Assembly: GCA_902621205.1 (NCBI GenBank)
Contig: CACNLH010000004.1
Span: 1 to 64,000, forward strand
Length of the DNA: 64,000 bases
Source: an uncultured Alphaproteobacteria bacterium
Lineage (GTDB): Bacteria > Pseudomonadota > Alphaproteobacteria > HIMB59
Reading direction: 5' to 3'
The stretch's first letter is position 1. Every line of letters begins with the position of its first letter. The notes under the pieces were generated by a model that was not told the DNA's origin, ran no database searches, and saw nothing but the letters and a program-made list of their open reading frames with translations. A program made the translations under genes and the position numbers. Shown piece after piece: positions 42,815 to 52,593 of the stretch.

Positions 42815-43908
42815 TAGTTTGACACCTTTCTTATCCATTGATCTATTCCAACGGCTACAATTATAAGACAACCTAAAGCAAATCGCTGCCATAAAACATC
42901 CAAGCCCGCTATTGATAATCCAGAACTAAAAACTCCCACAATTAACGCTCCAAATAGAGAGCCAATTATTGTTCCCCTTCCTCCAAATAGTGAGGTTCCT
43001 CCAATAACAACAGCAGTAATTGAGTCTAAGTTACCCTCATAGAAACTTGTAGGTGATACTGAACCAACTCTACCTATTGAAACCCAAGCTCCAATTGCAA
43101 CTACAAATCCTGCCACTGCATATATTGAAACAAGCATTCTATCTGTTCTAATACCTGAGAGTTCCGCAGCTTCTTTATCATCACCAATTGCATAAACATG
43201 TCTGCCCCATGCTGTTCTGTTAAGTAAAAACCATAAAAAAATGAAAATGCCAATCATAAGGAAAGCACCATATGTAAATACAAAGCCTCCAAGATTAATT
43301 CTTTCTCCCCAAAAATGTAAAAGAGGTGCATTTACTTCAATGTCAGAGCTTCTAATAGATTGAGACCCGGTAAAAAAGATCACTAAAGCAAAGAATATGT
43401 TCCAAGTTCCCAATGTAACAATAAATGGAGGCAATCTTAATCTTGTAACTAATAATCCATTGAATGCTCCTGTCGCAACACCTGATATCATTCCAACAAG
43501 AATAGCAGGTAATGTAGGTATGCCCATTTCGACAGAAAGTTTACCCATAAAAACTGATGCCAAAACCATCATAGCAGCAACACTTAGGTCAATACCAGCA
43601 GTGAGAATAATTAGCGTCTGAGCAGCTGCAAGTATCCCAACGATTGTAACTTGTTGAACAATTAAAGATAAATTGAAAGCAGAGAAAAATTTTCCTCCAG
43701 CTATAAAACCGAAAGCGATAACGCTTAAAATCAAAATTATAACAGGAACTATAGTTGGGTTACCATGAAGAAAATGTTGAATTTTTTTTAGTGTGGTCTG
43801 TTCACCTAAATCAAATGAGTGATGATCTTGATCTTTCTCACCGATATCAGTTGTAAATTTAGGTTGATCCTTTAAATCTTTAGAAATGTCATCAGAAATT
43901 TTATTCAT
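42814..43908 (-). CDS. frcC: Sugar ABC transporter permease (FrcC-like)
   Basis: Multi-TM; AGIDLSVAAMMVLASV, GGTSLFGGRGTIIGSLFGA. Confidence 0.85.
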   Translation of the reverse strand: MNKISDDISKDLKDQPKFTTDIGEKDQDHHSFDLGEQTTLKKIQHFLHGNPTIVPVIILILSVIAFGFIAGGKFFSAFNLSLIVQQVTIVGILAAAQTLIILTAGIDLSVAAMMVLASVFMGKLSVEMGIPTLPAILVGMISGVATGAFNGLLVTRLRLPPFIVTLGTWNIFFALVIFFTGSQSIRSSDIEVNAPLLHFWGERINLGGFVFTYGAFLMIGIFIFLWFLLNRTAWGRHVYAIGDDKEAAELSGIRTDRMLVSIYAVAGFVVAIGAWVSIGRVGSVSPTSFYEGNLDSITAVVIGGTSLFGGRGTIIGSLFGALIVGVFSSGLSIAGLDVLWQRFALGCLIIVAVGIDQWIRKVSN

Positions 43909-43925
43909 ATTAAAAATGCAAAAGT

Positions 43926-43951
43926 TTCAGGGCAGAATAATCTGCCCTGAA
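43926..43951 (-). terminator. Stable intercistronic hairpin between solute-binding protein and permease genes
   Basis: Perfect 11-bp stem TTCAGGGCAGA-ATAA-TCTGCCCTGAA; weak U-tract. Confidence 0.7.
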
Positions 43952-43967
43952 CAATAAAATTATTGGA

Positions 43968-45002
43968 TTAACCCCAACATCTGTCCATACCTTCTTTGAC
44001 ACTAATTGATGGAACTCCGCTAGCAGCATTATCTGTAACTAAGTTCACACCAGTGTTAAAGAAGTCAAGACCTGGAGTATTTTCAGGCTTTGATCCATCT
44101 TCAGCCCAAGCTTTAATAGCTTCAACACCTAAAGAAGCCATTAATAATGGGTATTGTTGAGATGTAGCACCAATGATACCTCTTTCAACATCAGCTACAC
44201 CTGGGCAACCTCCGTCAACTGAAGCAATGAGAACACTACCATCATCTTTACCAACTGCTTTTAACGCCTCATAAGCACCAACAGCTGCTGGCTCATTAAT
44301 AGTGTAAACAACGTTTATGTCTGGATCTTTTTGAAGACATTTTTCCATTGCAGTTCTTCCACCTTCTTCGTTACCGTTTGTAACTTCATTACAGATAATT
44401 CTTGGATCATCTTCATCTCCCCATCTGGAAACATCTTTTACATCGATTCCAAATCCAGTTAAGAAACCTTGATCTCTAAGAACACCAACAGATGGTTGAC
44501 TCTCGTTAAGGTCTAACATTGCAATTTTGGCATTAGCAGCATCTGCTCCTAACTTTGCAGCAACCCATGCTCCACCTAATTCACCTGCCTTGAAGTTATC
44601 AGTTGCAAAAGTTGAGTCTGCAGCTGTAATTGGCTCTAGTGGTGTGTCAAGAGCAATGACTAATAAACCATTGTCTTGAGCATTTTTTAATGGAGTAACA
44701 ATAGCTTTTGTGTCAGATGCAGCGATTAAAATACCTTTTGCACCTGAAGCAATACAAGTCTCAATAGCTCTTACTTGAGTCTCATGGTCACCATCAACTT
44801 TACCCGCAAAGAATGATAATTTGACACCTAATTCATTAGCTCTCGCCTCTGCACCTTCTTTCATCTTAACGAAGAAAGGATTGATGTCTGTTTTTGTAAT
44901 TAAGCAAGCTTCAACAGCATGGCTTCCTGCTTTTGCTGGCATTGTAGCAAAAGTAAAAGCAACTGCCATAAGTGAAGCTAGAACTAGAGATAATTTTCTC
45001 AT
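43968..45002 (-). CDS. frcB: Sugar ABC transporter substrate-binding protein (FrcB-like)
   Basis: Signal peptide [25 protein letters not shown]; Peripla_BP_4-type fold; permease and ATPase downstream. Confidence 0.85.
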   Translation of the reverse strand: MRKLSLVLASLMAVAFTFATMPAKAGSHAVEACLITKTDINPFFVKMKEGAEARANELGVKLSFFAGKVDGDHETQVRAIETCIASGAKGILIAASDTKAIVTPLKNAQDNGLLVIALDTPLEPITAADSTFATDNFKAGELGGAWVAAKLGADAANAKIAMLDLNESQPSVGVLRDQGFLTGFGIDVKDVSRWGDEDDPRIICNEVTNGNEEGGRTAMEKCLQKDPDINVVYTINEPAAVGAYEALKAVGKDDGSVLIASVDGGCPGVADVERGIIGATSQQYPLLMASLGVEAIKAWAEDGSKPENTPGLDFFNTGVNLVTDNAASGVPSISVKEGMDRCWG

Positions 45003-45031
45003 AGTTATTTCCTCCTATATATAGTCATAAC

Positions 45032-45048
45032 AACAATATCCTATTGTT
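45032..45048. promoter_or_regulatory. Inverted repeat upstream of frcB-like gene (candidate operator)
   Basis: AACAATA-TCC-TATTGTT, 7-bp arms with 3-nt spacer, ~30 nt upstream of the ATG; nested in CATAACAA-N10-TTGTTATG. Confidence 0.5.
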
Positions 45049-45078
45049 ATGCTAACTTACTAGTTAAATTTTAATTTT

Positions 45079-46554
45079 TTAGTCTTGATTTTTAATGAAA
45101 TGTTTATCTACGATATCTTTCCATAAGTTATAGGAGTTTCTTGTAATCTCATTATTACCGGGGCTAATTACTGAACTTTTTACTTTAAAATCTCTCAAAT
45201 CGTCCAAATTTTTAAAATTATGAAAATATTGCATCCCAAAAAGTAAGGCTCCATAGGAAGACATATCTTCCATTTCAGGAATAGTTAAATCAATTTCTAA
45301 TAGGTCACTAATTATTTGAAGAAAAAACCTATTTTTTATCATTCCACCATCAATAGATAAACTTTTTAAATCCAAATTTCTCGATTTCTTCATAGTTTCT
45401 AAATATACCACCATTTGATAAGCAACTGACTCTAATCCAGCTCTAACTAAATGATTTCTATTTGTTGATGCACTGATACCAAAGAAAGCAGCTCTTGCGT
45501 TAGATTTCCAAAATGGTGGACCCAGTCCAGAGAAAGCAGGAATGAAACACACTCCATTACTATCTTTTTCTTTTTTTGAATAGATTTCACTTTCGCTAGC
45601 TGTTTCAATTAAATTTAAACTATTCTTTAACCATGAGATTGTTCCTCCAGCAAAAGAATTCAAGCACTCTAATGCATAAATATTTTCTTTATCACTTGTG
45701 AAAGCAAGTGAGGTAAGTGAATTTTCATCAATTACCATTTCATTGCCAATATTTGTTTGAATATTAAAACCTGTTCCAGTTGTAATTTTCGTATCACCTT
45801 TATTAAAACAAAAATTAGCAAAAAGTGATGCTTGTGCATCACCAGCTACTCCAATTATTTGTATTGGATTTTTGAAAGCTTTATTAAAATCACTCTCTCC
45901 AAATATCTCTGAGCTTTTAATTATTTTTGGAAAATTGAGATTTGTACCATCAAAAATATTTAACAATTCATCATCCCAAGAATTATTCAAACAATTAAAT
46001 AATAAAGTTCTTGATGCATTGGTTGTGTCTGTGACATATGAACTAAAGTTTGTGAGTCGGTAAATTAGATATGTCTCAATTGTCCCAAATAAAATATCAC
46101 CGTTATCAATCTTCGATTTAATTTCTAATTTGTTGTTATATAGCCATTTAAATTTACTTCCCGAAAAAAATGTATTTGGTTTGAGACCTGTTTTAGTAAG
46201 AATTTCATCACTTTTTGATACATTTTTCAGAATATCTTCACAAATTTTTTGACCTCTAGTACATTGCCAAACAACTGCATTATGTATTGGCTTCCCGTCC
46301 TTTTTGCTAAAAAGAGTAAATGTTTCTCTCTGATTAGTCAGACTAATGAACTTGGGATTAGGTATTATTTCAGATGCATCTTTAATTAAGTCAAGTAAGT
46401 TTTGATAAATCTCCTCTAAATCGTGCTCAATATATCCTTCTTCTGTAATTATTTGGCGATGTTCTTTTTGAAATCTTTTTATTGTTTCTAATTTTTCATT
46501 AAATACAAGAACTGTTGTAGAAGATGTGCTTGAGTCAATAGTCAGATAGCTCAT
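45079..46554 (-). CDS. FGGY family carbohydrate kinase (glycerol kinase-like)
   Basis: YLTIDSSTSSTTVLVF, TNQRETFTLF, GDAQASLF, FIPAFSGLGPPFWKSNARA. Confidence 0.82.
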   Translation of the reverse strand: MSYLTIDSSTSSTTVLVFNEKLETIKRFQKEHRQIITEEGYIEHDLEEIYQNLLDLIKDASEIIPNPKFISLTNQRETFTLFSKKDGKPIHNAVVWQCTRGQKICEDILKNVSKSDEILTKTGLKPNTFFSGSKFKWLYNNKLEIKSKIDNGDILFGTIETYLIYRLTNFSSYVTDTTNASRTLLFNCLNNSWDDELLNIFDGTNLNFPKIIKSSEIFGESDFNKAFKNPIQIIGVAGDAQASLFANFCFNKGDTKITTGTGFNIQTNIGNEMVIDENSLTSLAFTSDKENIYALECLNSFAGGTISWLKNSLNLIETASESEIYSKKEKDSNGVCFIPAFSGLGPPFWKSNARAAFFGISASTNRNHLVRAGLESVAYQMVVYLETMKKSRNLDLKSLSIDGGMIKNRFFLQIISDLLEIDLTIPEMEDMSSYGALLFGMQYFHNFKNLDDLRDFKVKSSVISPGNNEITRNSYNLWKDIVDKHFIKNQD

Positions 46555-47492
46555 TTATTCAGTAAATCCTTAGATATTTCAACTATCTTCTCTGGGCTCA
46601 TATTATAGTAATCTAACACATCAGATTGAGATCCATTAATCATATATTCATCAGGGATTCCAAGTATTTTGAGGTTTGTATCTATATTGTTTTGAGCAAT
46701 TAAGTTTGCACAGCATTCTCCAAGCCCCCCAAATATACTATGTTCTTCTATAGTTAAGATCGCTTTGGAGTTTTTAGAAAATTCTAAAAATGTATCTTCA
46801 TCAAAGGGCTTTATTGTATGCATACTAATAATAGAACAATGAATGTTGTTTTCTTTTAAAATTTCATAAGCTAAATATGCTCGTTGTAAAGTTTCACCAG
46901 TTGCAATTATTGTTAAATCCTCTCCCTTTTTGACCAAAATAGATTTTCCAATTTTAAATTTTGTACCTGGAGGATGAATATCCATCATTGGTTTTTTTCC
47001 ATACCTAATGTAAAGAGGTTGATTATAAGAAACAGCCTGTTTAATAACCTCTGATGCTTCAAAGTTATCTGCAGGTGCGACTATTGTCATGTTATTTATT
47101 GTTCTTAATGTAGCAAAATCATGAATTGAGTGATGTGTTGACCCAAGCTGCCCATAACTTATCCCTGCACTGATCCCAATTAATGTAACATTACAGTTAG
47201 AATAGGCGACATCATTCTTTATCTGCTCTAAAGATCTAGCAGTTAAAAAACTTGCAGGTGATACCCCAAATACAATCTTTCCCCCAGCAGCTAACCCCGC
47301 TGAAACTCCCACTAAATTCTGCTCAGCTATACCTACTTCAATGATTTGGTCAGGCAATTCTCTACCAAAAGGGACTAATTTTCCAGATCCCCTTGAGTCA
47401 CTTGTTACAACTATAATGTCCTTATTTTTTTTCGCTTCATACATTAATGTCTCAGAAAAGATCTCAAGGTTAGGTTTACCAATTTTATTCAT
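46551..47492 (-). CDS. Transketolase, C-terminal subunit
   Basis: Pyrimidine-binding domain: DQIIEVGIAEQNLVGVSAGLAAGGK; STHHSIHDFATLR. Confidence 0.88.
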   Translation of the reverse strand: MNKIGKPNLEIFSETLMYEAKKNKDIIVVTSDSRGSGKLVPFGRELPDQIIEVGIAEQNLVGVSAGLAAGGKIVFGVSPASFLTARSLEQIKNDVAYSNCNVTLIGISAGISYGQLGSTHHSIHDFATLRTINNMTIVAPADNFEASEVIKQAVSYNQPLYIRYGKKPMMDIHPPGTKFKIGKSILVKKGEDLTIIATGETLQRAYLAYEILKENNIHCSIISMHTIKPFDEDTFLEFSKNSKAILTIEEHSIFGGLGECCANLIAQNNIDTNLKILGIPDEYMINGSQSDVLDYYNMSPEKIVEISKDLLNK

Positions 47493-48312
47493 AAGAATTT
47501 AGTTTCTCGTTTAACTCTGAGATTGCCCTCCCATACTCATCCTCACTAGGTACTTTATGGTGCCAATTGATTTGGTTTTCTATGAAGCTTACACCTGACC
47601 CTTTAATAGTTTTTGCAATTATTACAGTTGGCTTACCCCCTTTAATAGGTATTTTTTTAAATACATTTAAGAGATCAGATATATTATTCCCATTTGTCAA
47701 AATAGTTTCAAAACCAAATGACTCAAATTTTTTATCAATGGGTTCAATAGGATTAACTTCTTCAGTCTTTCCAGTAATTTGTAAATCATTTCTATCTATA
47801 ATTACGATTAAATTATCTAATTTATATTTAGAAGCTGTGGTACAGGCCTCCCAAACTGAACCCTCAGATAACTCACCGTCTCCCAACAATGTAAAAACTT
47901 TATTTGTTTTTTTATCTATTTTTTTAGATAGCGCTAAACCTACAGCAACTGACAGACCATGTCCTAGAGCTCCAGTGTTATGTTCAATTCCAGGTACCTT
48001 TATTGTAGGGTGACCAATAAAGTGCGAATTAAATTGATTTAAAGTACTTAAATCTTTTTTTGAATAAAAACCACAATCACATAATACTGTGTATAATGCT
48101 TCCACAGAGTGTCCTTTACTTTGAATAAAATGATCACGATCCAAGCCCGAAAAATTTTTGGGAGAAATATTCATAACTGAATTGTAAAGAACATTCAAAA
48201 TATCAATACAAGAGAGACTCCCCCCAGTATGACCTGCACCAGATTGAAAAATTATTTCAAGGATAGTTTTTCTATATTCTAATGATTTCTTTTTTAAATT
48301 TTTCTCATTCAT
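47485..48312 (-). CDS. Transketolase, N-terminal subunit
   Basis: TPP motif LLGDGELSEGSVWEACTTASKYKLDNLIVIIDRNDLQ; GALGHGLSVAVGLAL. Confidence 0.9.
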   Translation of the reverse strand: MNEKNLKKKSLEYRKTILEIIFQSGAGHTGGSLSCIDILNVLYNSVMNISPKNFSGLDRDHFIQSKGHSVEALYTVLCDCGFYSKKDLSTLNQFNSHFIGHPTIKVPGIEHNTGALGHGLSVAVGLALSKKIDKKTNKVFTLLGDGELSEGSVWEACTTASKYKLDNLIVIIDRNDLQITGKTEEVNPIEPIDKKFESFGFETILTNGNNISDLLNVFKKIPIKGGKPTVIIAKTIKGSGVSFIENQINWHHKVPSEDEYGRAISELNEKLNSYE

Positions 48313-48394
48313 AGTGAATAGATAAAGAATATCCCCTTTCTAGGCTTGATCAATTATTATATATTACATTTAGTAAGGTAGGAGGTAATAAGAC

Positions 48395-49798
48395 GTGTCA
48401 TCAACATTAGGTATAATAATAGGTAATAGAGATTTTTTTCCAGATCATCTTATTACTGAGGCTAGAAATGAAGTTTTAAATATTTTTAAGAATAAAGGTT
48501 TAAAACCTATTATTTTGAAAGACTCAGACACTAAGCTGGGTGGAGTGGAAACATTTCTTGAAGCTCAAAAGTGCGCTGATCTTTTTAAATCCCATAAAGA
48601 TGAAATAGAGGGCATATTAGTGGTCTTACCTAATTTTGGTGATGAAAAAGGAGTAGCTGACACAATTAGACTATCAGGTTTAGATGTGCCTGTTCTGGTT
48701 CAAGCAACTCCAGATGATTTAGATAAAATGCAACCCTCAAATAGAAGAGATGCTTATTGTGGTAAAATATCTGTTTGTAATAATCTTTATCAATATGGAA
48801 TAAAGTACTCGTTAACAAAAAGCCATGTTGTAAGTTTGTCCGGAAATGAATTTGATCATGAGCTAAATAAATTTATTTCAATTTGTAAAGTAGTGAAAGG
48901 TATGAGGAGAGTCAGAATAGGAGCTGTTGGAGCAAGACCACAAGCTTTTAATACAGTCAGGTTCAGTGAAAAAATTTTAGAACGCCATGGTATTAGTGTC
49001 ACTACTATCGATTTATCAGAAGTCCTTGGTAAAGCTAAAGAACTTAATGATGATAGCAAAAAAGTTAAAGACTCGATGAATAAAATTTCAGGTTATGGAG
49101 ATTCTACTGATACTCCATCTGAAAAATTATTACAGCTTGCGAGGCTCGATGTTGTTTTAAATGATTTTGTTGAAACAAACAAACTCGATGCTACTGCTAT
49201 TCAATGTTGGACAAGTGTTCAAGAAAATTATGGATGTAATGTTTGTACATCAATGAGTATGATGAGCGAAAATATGCTTCCAAGTGCTTGTGAAGTAGAT
49301 GTCACTGGAACTTTAACGATGTATGCTATGCAATTAGCCTCGAACAGTCCTAGTGCTTTAGTTGATTGGAATAATAATTATGACCAAGACGAGGAAAAGT
49401 GTGTTTTATTTCATTGTGGAAATTGGGCTAAAAGTTTCCTCCCTGATTTGAAAATAAGTACAGCACCTATATTGGGAAGTGTTTTTGGTGAGGAAAAGAC
49501 CCATGGTGCACTTGAAGGTAGAACACCAGCCAATCCTCTAACTTATGGAAGGATTTCCACTGATGATAATTTAGGTAAAATAAAATGCTACTTTGGAGAG
49601 GGAGAGCTAACTGATGATCCTTTAAACACTTTTGGTACAAGAGCAGTTGCGAAAGTACCTAAGCTTCAAAAATTAATGCAATATGTTTGTAGACACGGTT
49701 ATGAACACCATGTAGTGATGAATGCTTCAAATACAGGCGAAATATTAAATGAGGCTTGTGGGAATTATCTTAATTGGGAAACTTATATTCATAGTTAA
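48395..49798 (+). CDS. L-fucose/L-arabinose isomerase family protein
   Basis: 467 aa; fucose-isomerase-like C-terminus (CEVDVTGTLTMYAMQLAS, LFHCGNWAKSF); GTG start with GGAGG upstream. Confidence 0.8.
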   Translation: MSSTLGIIIGNRDFFPDHLITEARNEVLNIFKNKGLKPIILKDSDTKLGGVETFLEAQKCADLFKSHKDEIEGILVVLPNFGDEKGVADTIRLSGLDVPVLVQATPDDLDKMQPSNRRDAYCGKISVCNNLYQYGIKYSLTKSHVVSLSGNEFDHELNKFISICKVVKGMRRVRIGAVGARPQAFNTVRFSEKILERHGISVTTIDLSEVLGKAKELNDDSKKVKDSMNKISGYGDSTDTPSEKLLQLARLDVVLNDFVETNKLDATAIQCWTSVQENYGCNVCTSMSMMSENMLPSACEVDVTGTLTMYAMQLASNSPSALVDWNNNYDQDEEKCVLFHCGNWAKSFLPDLKISTAPILGSVFGEEKTHGALEGRTPANPLTYGRISTDDNLGKIKCYFGEGELTDDPLNTFGTRAVAKVPKLQKLMQYVCRHGYEHHVVMNASNTGEILNEACGNYLNWETYIHS

Positions 49799-49993
49799 TT
49801 TAGCTAATATGCTTTGATTTATTATGAGTAAAACACTAGGAATACATATAATTTTTGATTATTGAAACTTTTTGAAGTTTAATCTGATTTTTTTTGTCGC
49901 AAATGATCAAATTGCATGATTTTTAGTAACAAATGTTTTGGATTTGCTTGAAAAAATTAATATTATGCTCTCGTTATAATTAAGGAGGAATTT

Positions 49994-50896
49994 ATGAGAA
50001 AAATAATTCTTACAATTCTTGTATCATTCTTATCTCTTTCTGCATTTGCTGAAAGATATGTAATGGTAACACACGGTGAGGGTAAAGACCCATTCTGGCC
50101 TGTTGTGCAAAAAGGTGGTGAAGATGCTGCTAGACACGTAGGTGCAGATTTTGAATATATCTTCAACCCTTCAGGTGACATGGGTGACATGGCAAAATCA
50201 ATTGCTGCTGCTGCAGCAACTCAGCCTGATGGAATGGTAGTTTCACTTCCAGATCCTGAAGCTTTAGGTCAAGCAATTAAAGACGCTGTTGCTGCTGGTA
50301 TTCCAGTCATCACAATGAACTCAGGTCTTGAGTCTTCTGCTTCACTTGGTGCATTAATGCACGTTGGTCAGCCTGAATACCTTGCTGGTCAATCTGCTGG
50401 TGCAAGAGCAAAAGCAGAAGGTGCTACAAAAGCTCTTTGCATGATTCAAGAAGCATACAACACAGCTTTGACAGATAGATGTGGTGGTTACGGTGAAGCT
50501 ATTCCTACTGAATTAGTAGATAGCTCAAACGATCCAGCTACTATCCCAACAAGAGCTGCTGCTGGTTTACAAGCAAACCCAGATGTTGATGCAGTATTAT
50601 CAGTTGGTCCGCACGTTTGTGTTGGAGTTCAACAGGCTATCGATGAGTTAGGTATGTCAGTACACCACTCTTGTTTTGACTTAAGCCCACCTGTTATGGA
50701 CTTAATCAATGAGGGTAAAGTTGCTTTCACAATTGACCAACAACAACGTCTACAAGGTTATATGCCTGTTGTAGTATTACACTTATACAACAACGGTGCT
50801 GGCCTTTTACCTGGTGCAAATATTCCATCAGGTCCAGGATTTGTTGACAAGTCAAATGCTTCATCAGTTGCTGCTTTAGCAGGTATTGATAGATAG
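49994..50896 (+). CDS. Sugar ABC transporter substrate-binding protein
   Basis: Signal peptide MRKIILTILVSFLSLSAFA; periplasmic-binding-protein fold; followed by permease and ATPase. Confidence 0.85.
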   Translation: MRKIILTILVSFLSLSAFAERYVMVTHGEGKDPFWPVVQKGGEDAARHVGADFEYIFNPSGDMGDMAKSIAAAAATQPDGMVVSLPDPEALGQAIKDAVAAGIPVITMNSGLESSASLGALMHVGQPEYLAGQSAGARAKAEGATKALCMIQEAYNTALTDRCGGYGEAIPTELVDSSNDPATIPTRAAAGLQANPDVDAVLSVGPHVCVGVQQAIDELGMSVHHSCFDLSPPVMDLINEGKVAFTIDQQQRLQGYMPVVVLHLYNNGAGLLPGANIPSGPGFVDKSNASSVAALAGIDR

Positions 50897-50916
50897 TATA
50901 ATCTTATAAACTTTGA

Positions 50917-50949
50917 AAAGTGGGTATTAAACTGCCCACTTTTTTTTTA
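50917..50949 (+). terminator. Hairpin plus T-tract between solute-binding protein and permease genes
   Basis: AAAGTGGG-TATTAAACTG-CCCACTTT followed by a run of T. Confidence 0.85.
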
Positions 50950-51003
50950 AATTTAAGTAAAATTAAACTGAATGACTTTTATTAAAATTATATAAAATAA
51001 AAT

Positions 51004-52593
51004 ATGGCAATAACCTCTACTCCCCAAAGACAAGAGTCTGATAGGCATCAAAAGAAAACTTGGCTTACCACACTGGTTTCAAGACCAGAAATTGGACCTA
51101 TCGGAGTTATGCTCCTTTTATTTGGAATGCTTGGTTATTTCTCCATCCCTACTGGTGAAATGTCTTGGAACCCTTTTACAGGCGAGGGTTTTAATGCATT
51201 AGGTATTAGAAACTTTCTAAGAGTTATATCTCAACTTGGTATCATAGCAATTGGTGCTGGTCTATTAATCATAGCAGGTGAGTTTGACTTATCTATTGGA
51301 TCCATGATTGGTTTCGCAGGAGCCTGTATGGCAATGATTCTTAGATGGGGTTTTTCATTTATTGTGCCCTACATATCTTTTGAGGGAGGTTTCCATATAG
51401 AATTTTATACGGTTTTCCACATTGCTGATGTTTCCCCAATACTAGCAATATTTATTACTTTATGTTTCACACTTTTTTTTGGATGGATACAAGGTACCAT
51501 TGTAGTTAGATCAGGCTTACCTTCTTTCATTGTTACCCTTGGTGGATTATTTTTTTTAAGAGGACTTACAGAAGTATCTCTACGCTCTTTCAATCATAGA
51601 CCAGATCAAGCTAAAGGCGCTACAACAGTTACAGAAATCCCAGATATTAAAAATATTGTAAATGTCCCCGGACATGGTGAAATGGTTCGTGAAAAAGCAA
51701 AAGCTCTTCCAGAAGCTGACCTTGTTTCTTTAGCTCAAACATTACCAGCTGATACAGTCGCAGCAATAACTGAAAGACTCGAATATACATATCAAAGGGT
51801 AGCAGATGCCAAAACTCAAATTTTGGTGGATAAAGGCACCAAACCTTTGCAAGAAGCTCTATTAAATGCTCAGGCTACCGGAAACGAATATATGGTTGGG
51901 ATGATACAAGAAAAAATTGCTAACTTTCAAATTGATCCCGTTGTTGCAAAAACTGTTACAGATGTTGATATAGCAAGGGTTTATATAGACTCATTATACT
52001 CAGCTCAACCTGTCGCTAACTTTTTTGGTGGAGATATTTTAGAGCCTGTATTTGATTGGTTATATTTTCCAATTGATTGGAATACCAATAATTTTGGAAA
52101 TCAATTTGCCCCTGGGTTATACTCGTGTGTAATGATTTGGCTTATTATAGCCATAATCTGTTATGTTGTTTTAAGTAGAACACAGGCCGGTAACTGGATT
52201 TATTCTACTGGTGGAAACTTAAGTGCCGCTAAAGCTAATGGTGTGCCCACAGATAAAGTTAAAGTATCTCTATTTATGTTTTCTGCTTTTTGTGCAACTG
52301 TATTTGCAACTTGCCAAGTTTTCGAGGTTAATACCGCAGATGCAGCTAAAGGAAATTTAAAAGAATTAGAGGCGATTGCTGCTGCTGTTATTGGTGGTGT
52401 CGTACTAACAGGTGGTTTTGGAACAATTTTAGGTATATGTGTTGGTGCATTTATTTTTGGAATAGCAAAAGAGGCTTTCTTCTATATACCTGGAATTGAT
52501 GGATCATTTTATAGAGTATTTTTAGGGTTAGTGATCATAGCCTCTGCACTAACTAATGAAAATATCCGAAAAAGAATCATAGGAAGCATATAA
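51004..52593 (+). CDS. Sugar ABC transporter permease with large hydrophilic insert
   Basis: AGEFDLSIGSMIGFAGA and VIGGVVLTGGFGTILGICVGA motifs; 529 aa. Confidence 0.88.
   Translation: MAITSTPQRQESDRHQKKTWLTTLVSRPEIGPIGVMLLLFGMLGYFSIPTGEMSWNPFTGEGFNALGIRNFLRVISQLGIIAIGAGLLIIAGEFDLSIGSMIGFAGACMAMILRWGFSFIVPYISFEGGFHIEFYTVFHIADVSPILAIFITLCFTLFFGWIQGTIVVRSGLPSFIVTLGGLFFLRGLTEVSLRSFNHRPDQAKGATTVTEIPDIKNIVNVPGHGEMVREKAKALPEADLVSLAQTLPADTVAAITERLEYTYQRVADAKTQILVDKGTKPLQEALLNAQATGNEYMVGMIQEKIANFQIDPVVAKTVTDVDIARVYIDSLYSAQPVANFFGGDILEPVFDWLYFPIDWNTNNFGNQFAPGLYSCVMIWLIIAIICYVVLSRTQAGNWIYSTGGNLSAAKANGVPTDKVKVSLFMFSAFCATVFATCQVFEVNTADAAKGNLKELEAIAAAVIGGVVLTGGFGTILGICVGAFIFGIAKEAFFYIPGIDGSFYRVFLGLVIIASALTNENIRKRIIGSI

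Noticed and set aside
47567-48013. 148 aa plus-strand ORF opposite the transketolase N-terminal gene
   Set aside because: Antisense to a clear TPP-binding CDS; no recognisable motif.
49850-49920. Possible LacI-like palindrome GCAAATGATCAAATTGC upstream of the 49994 SBP gene
   Set aside because: Only the outer bases pair; inner positions mismatch, so not a convincing operator.
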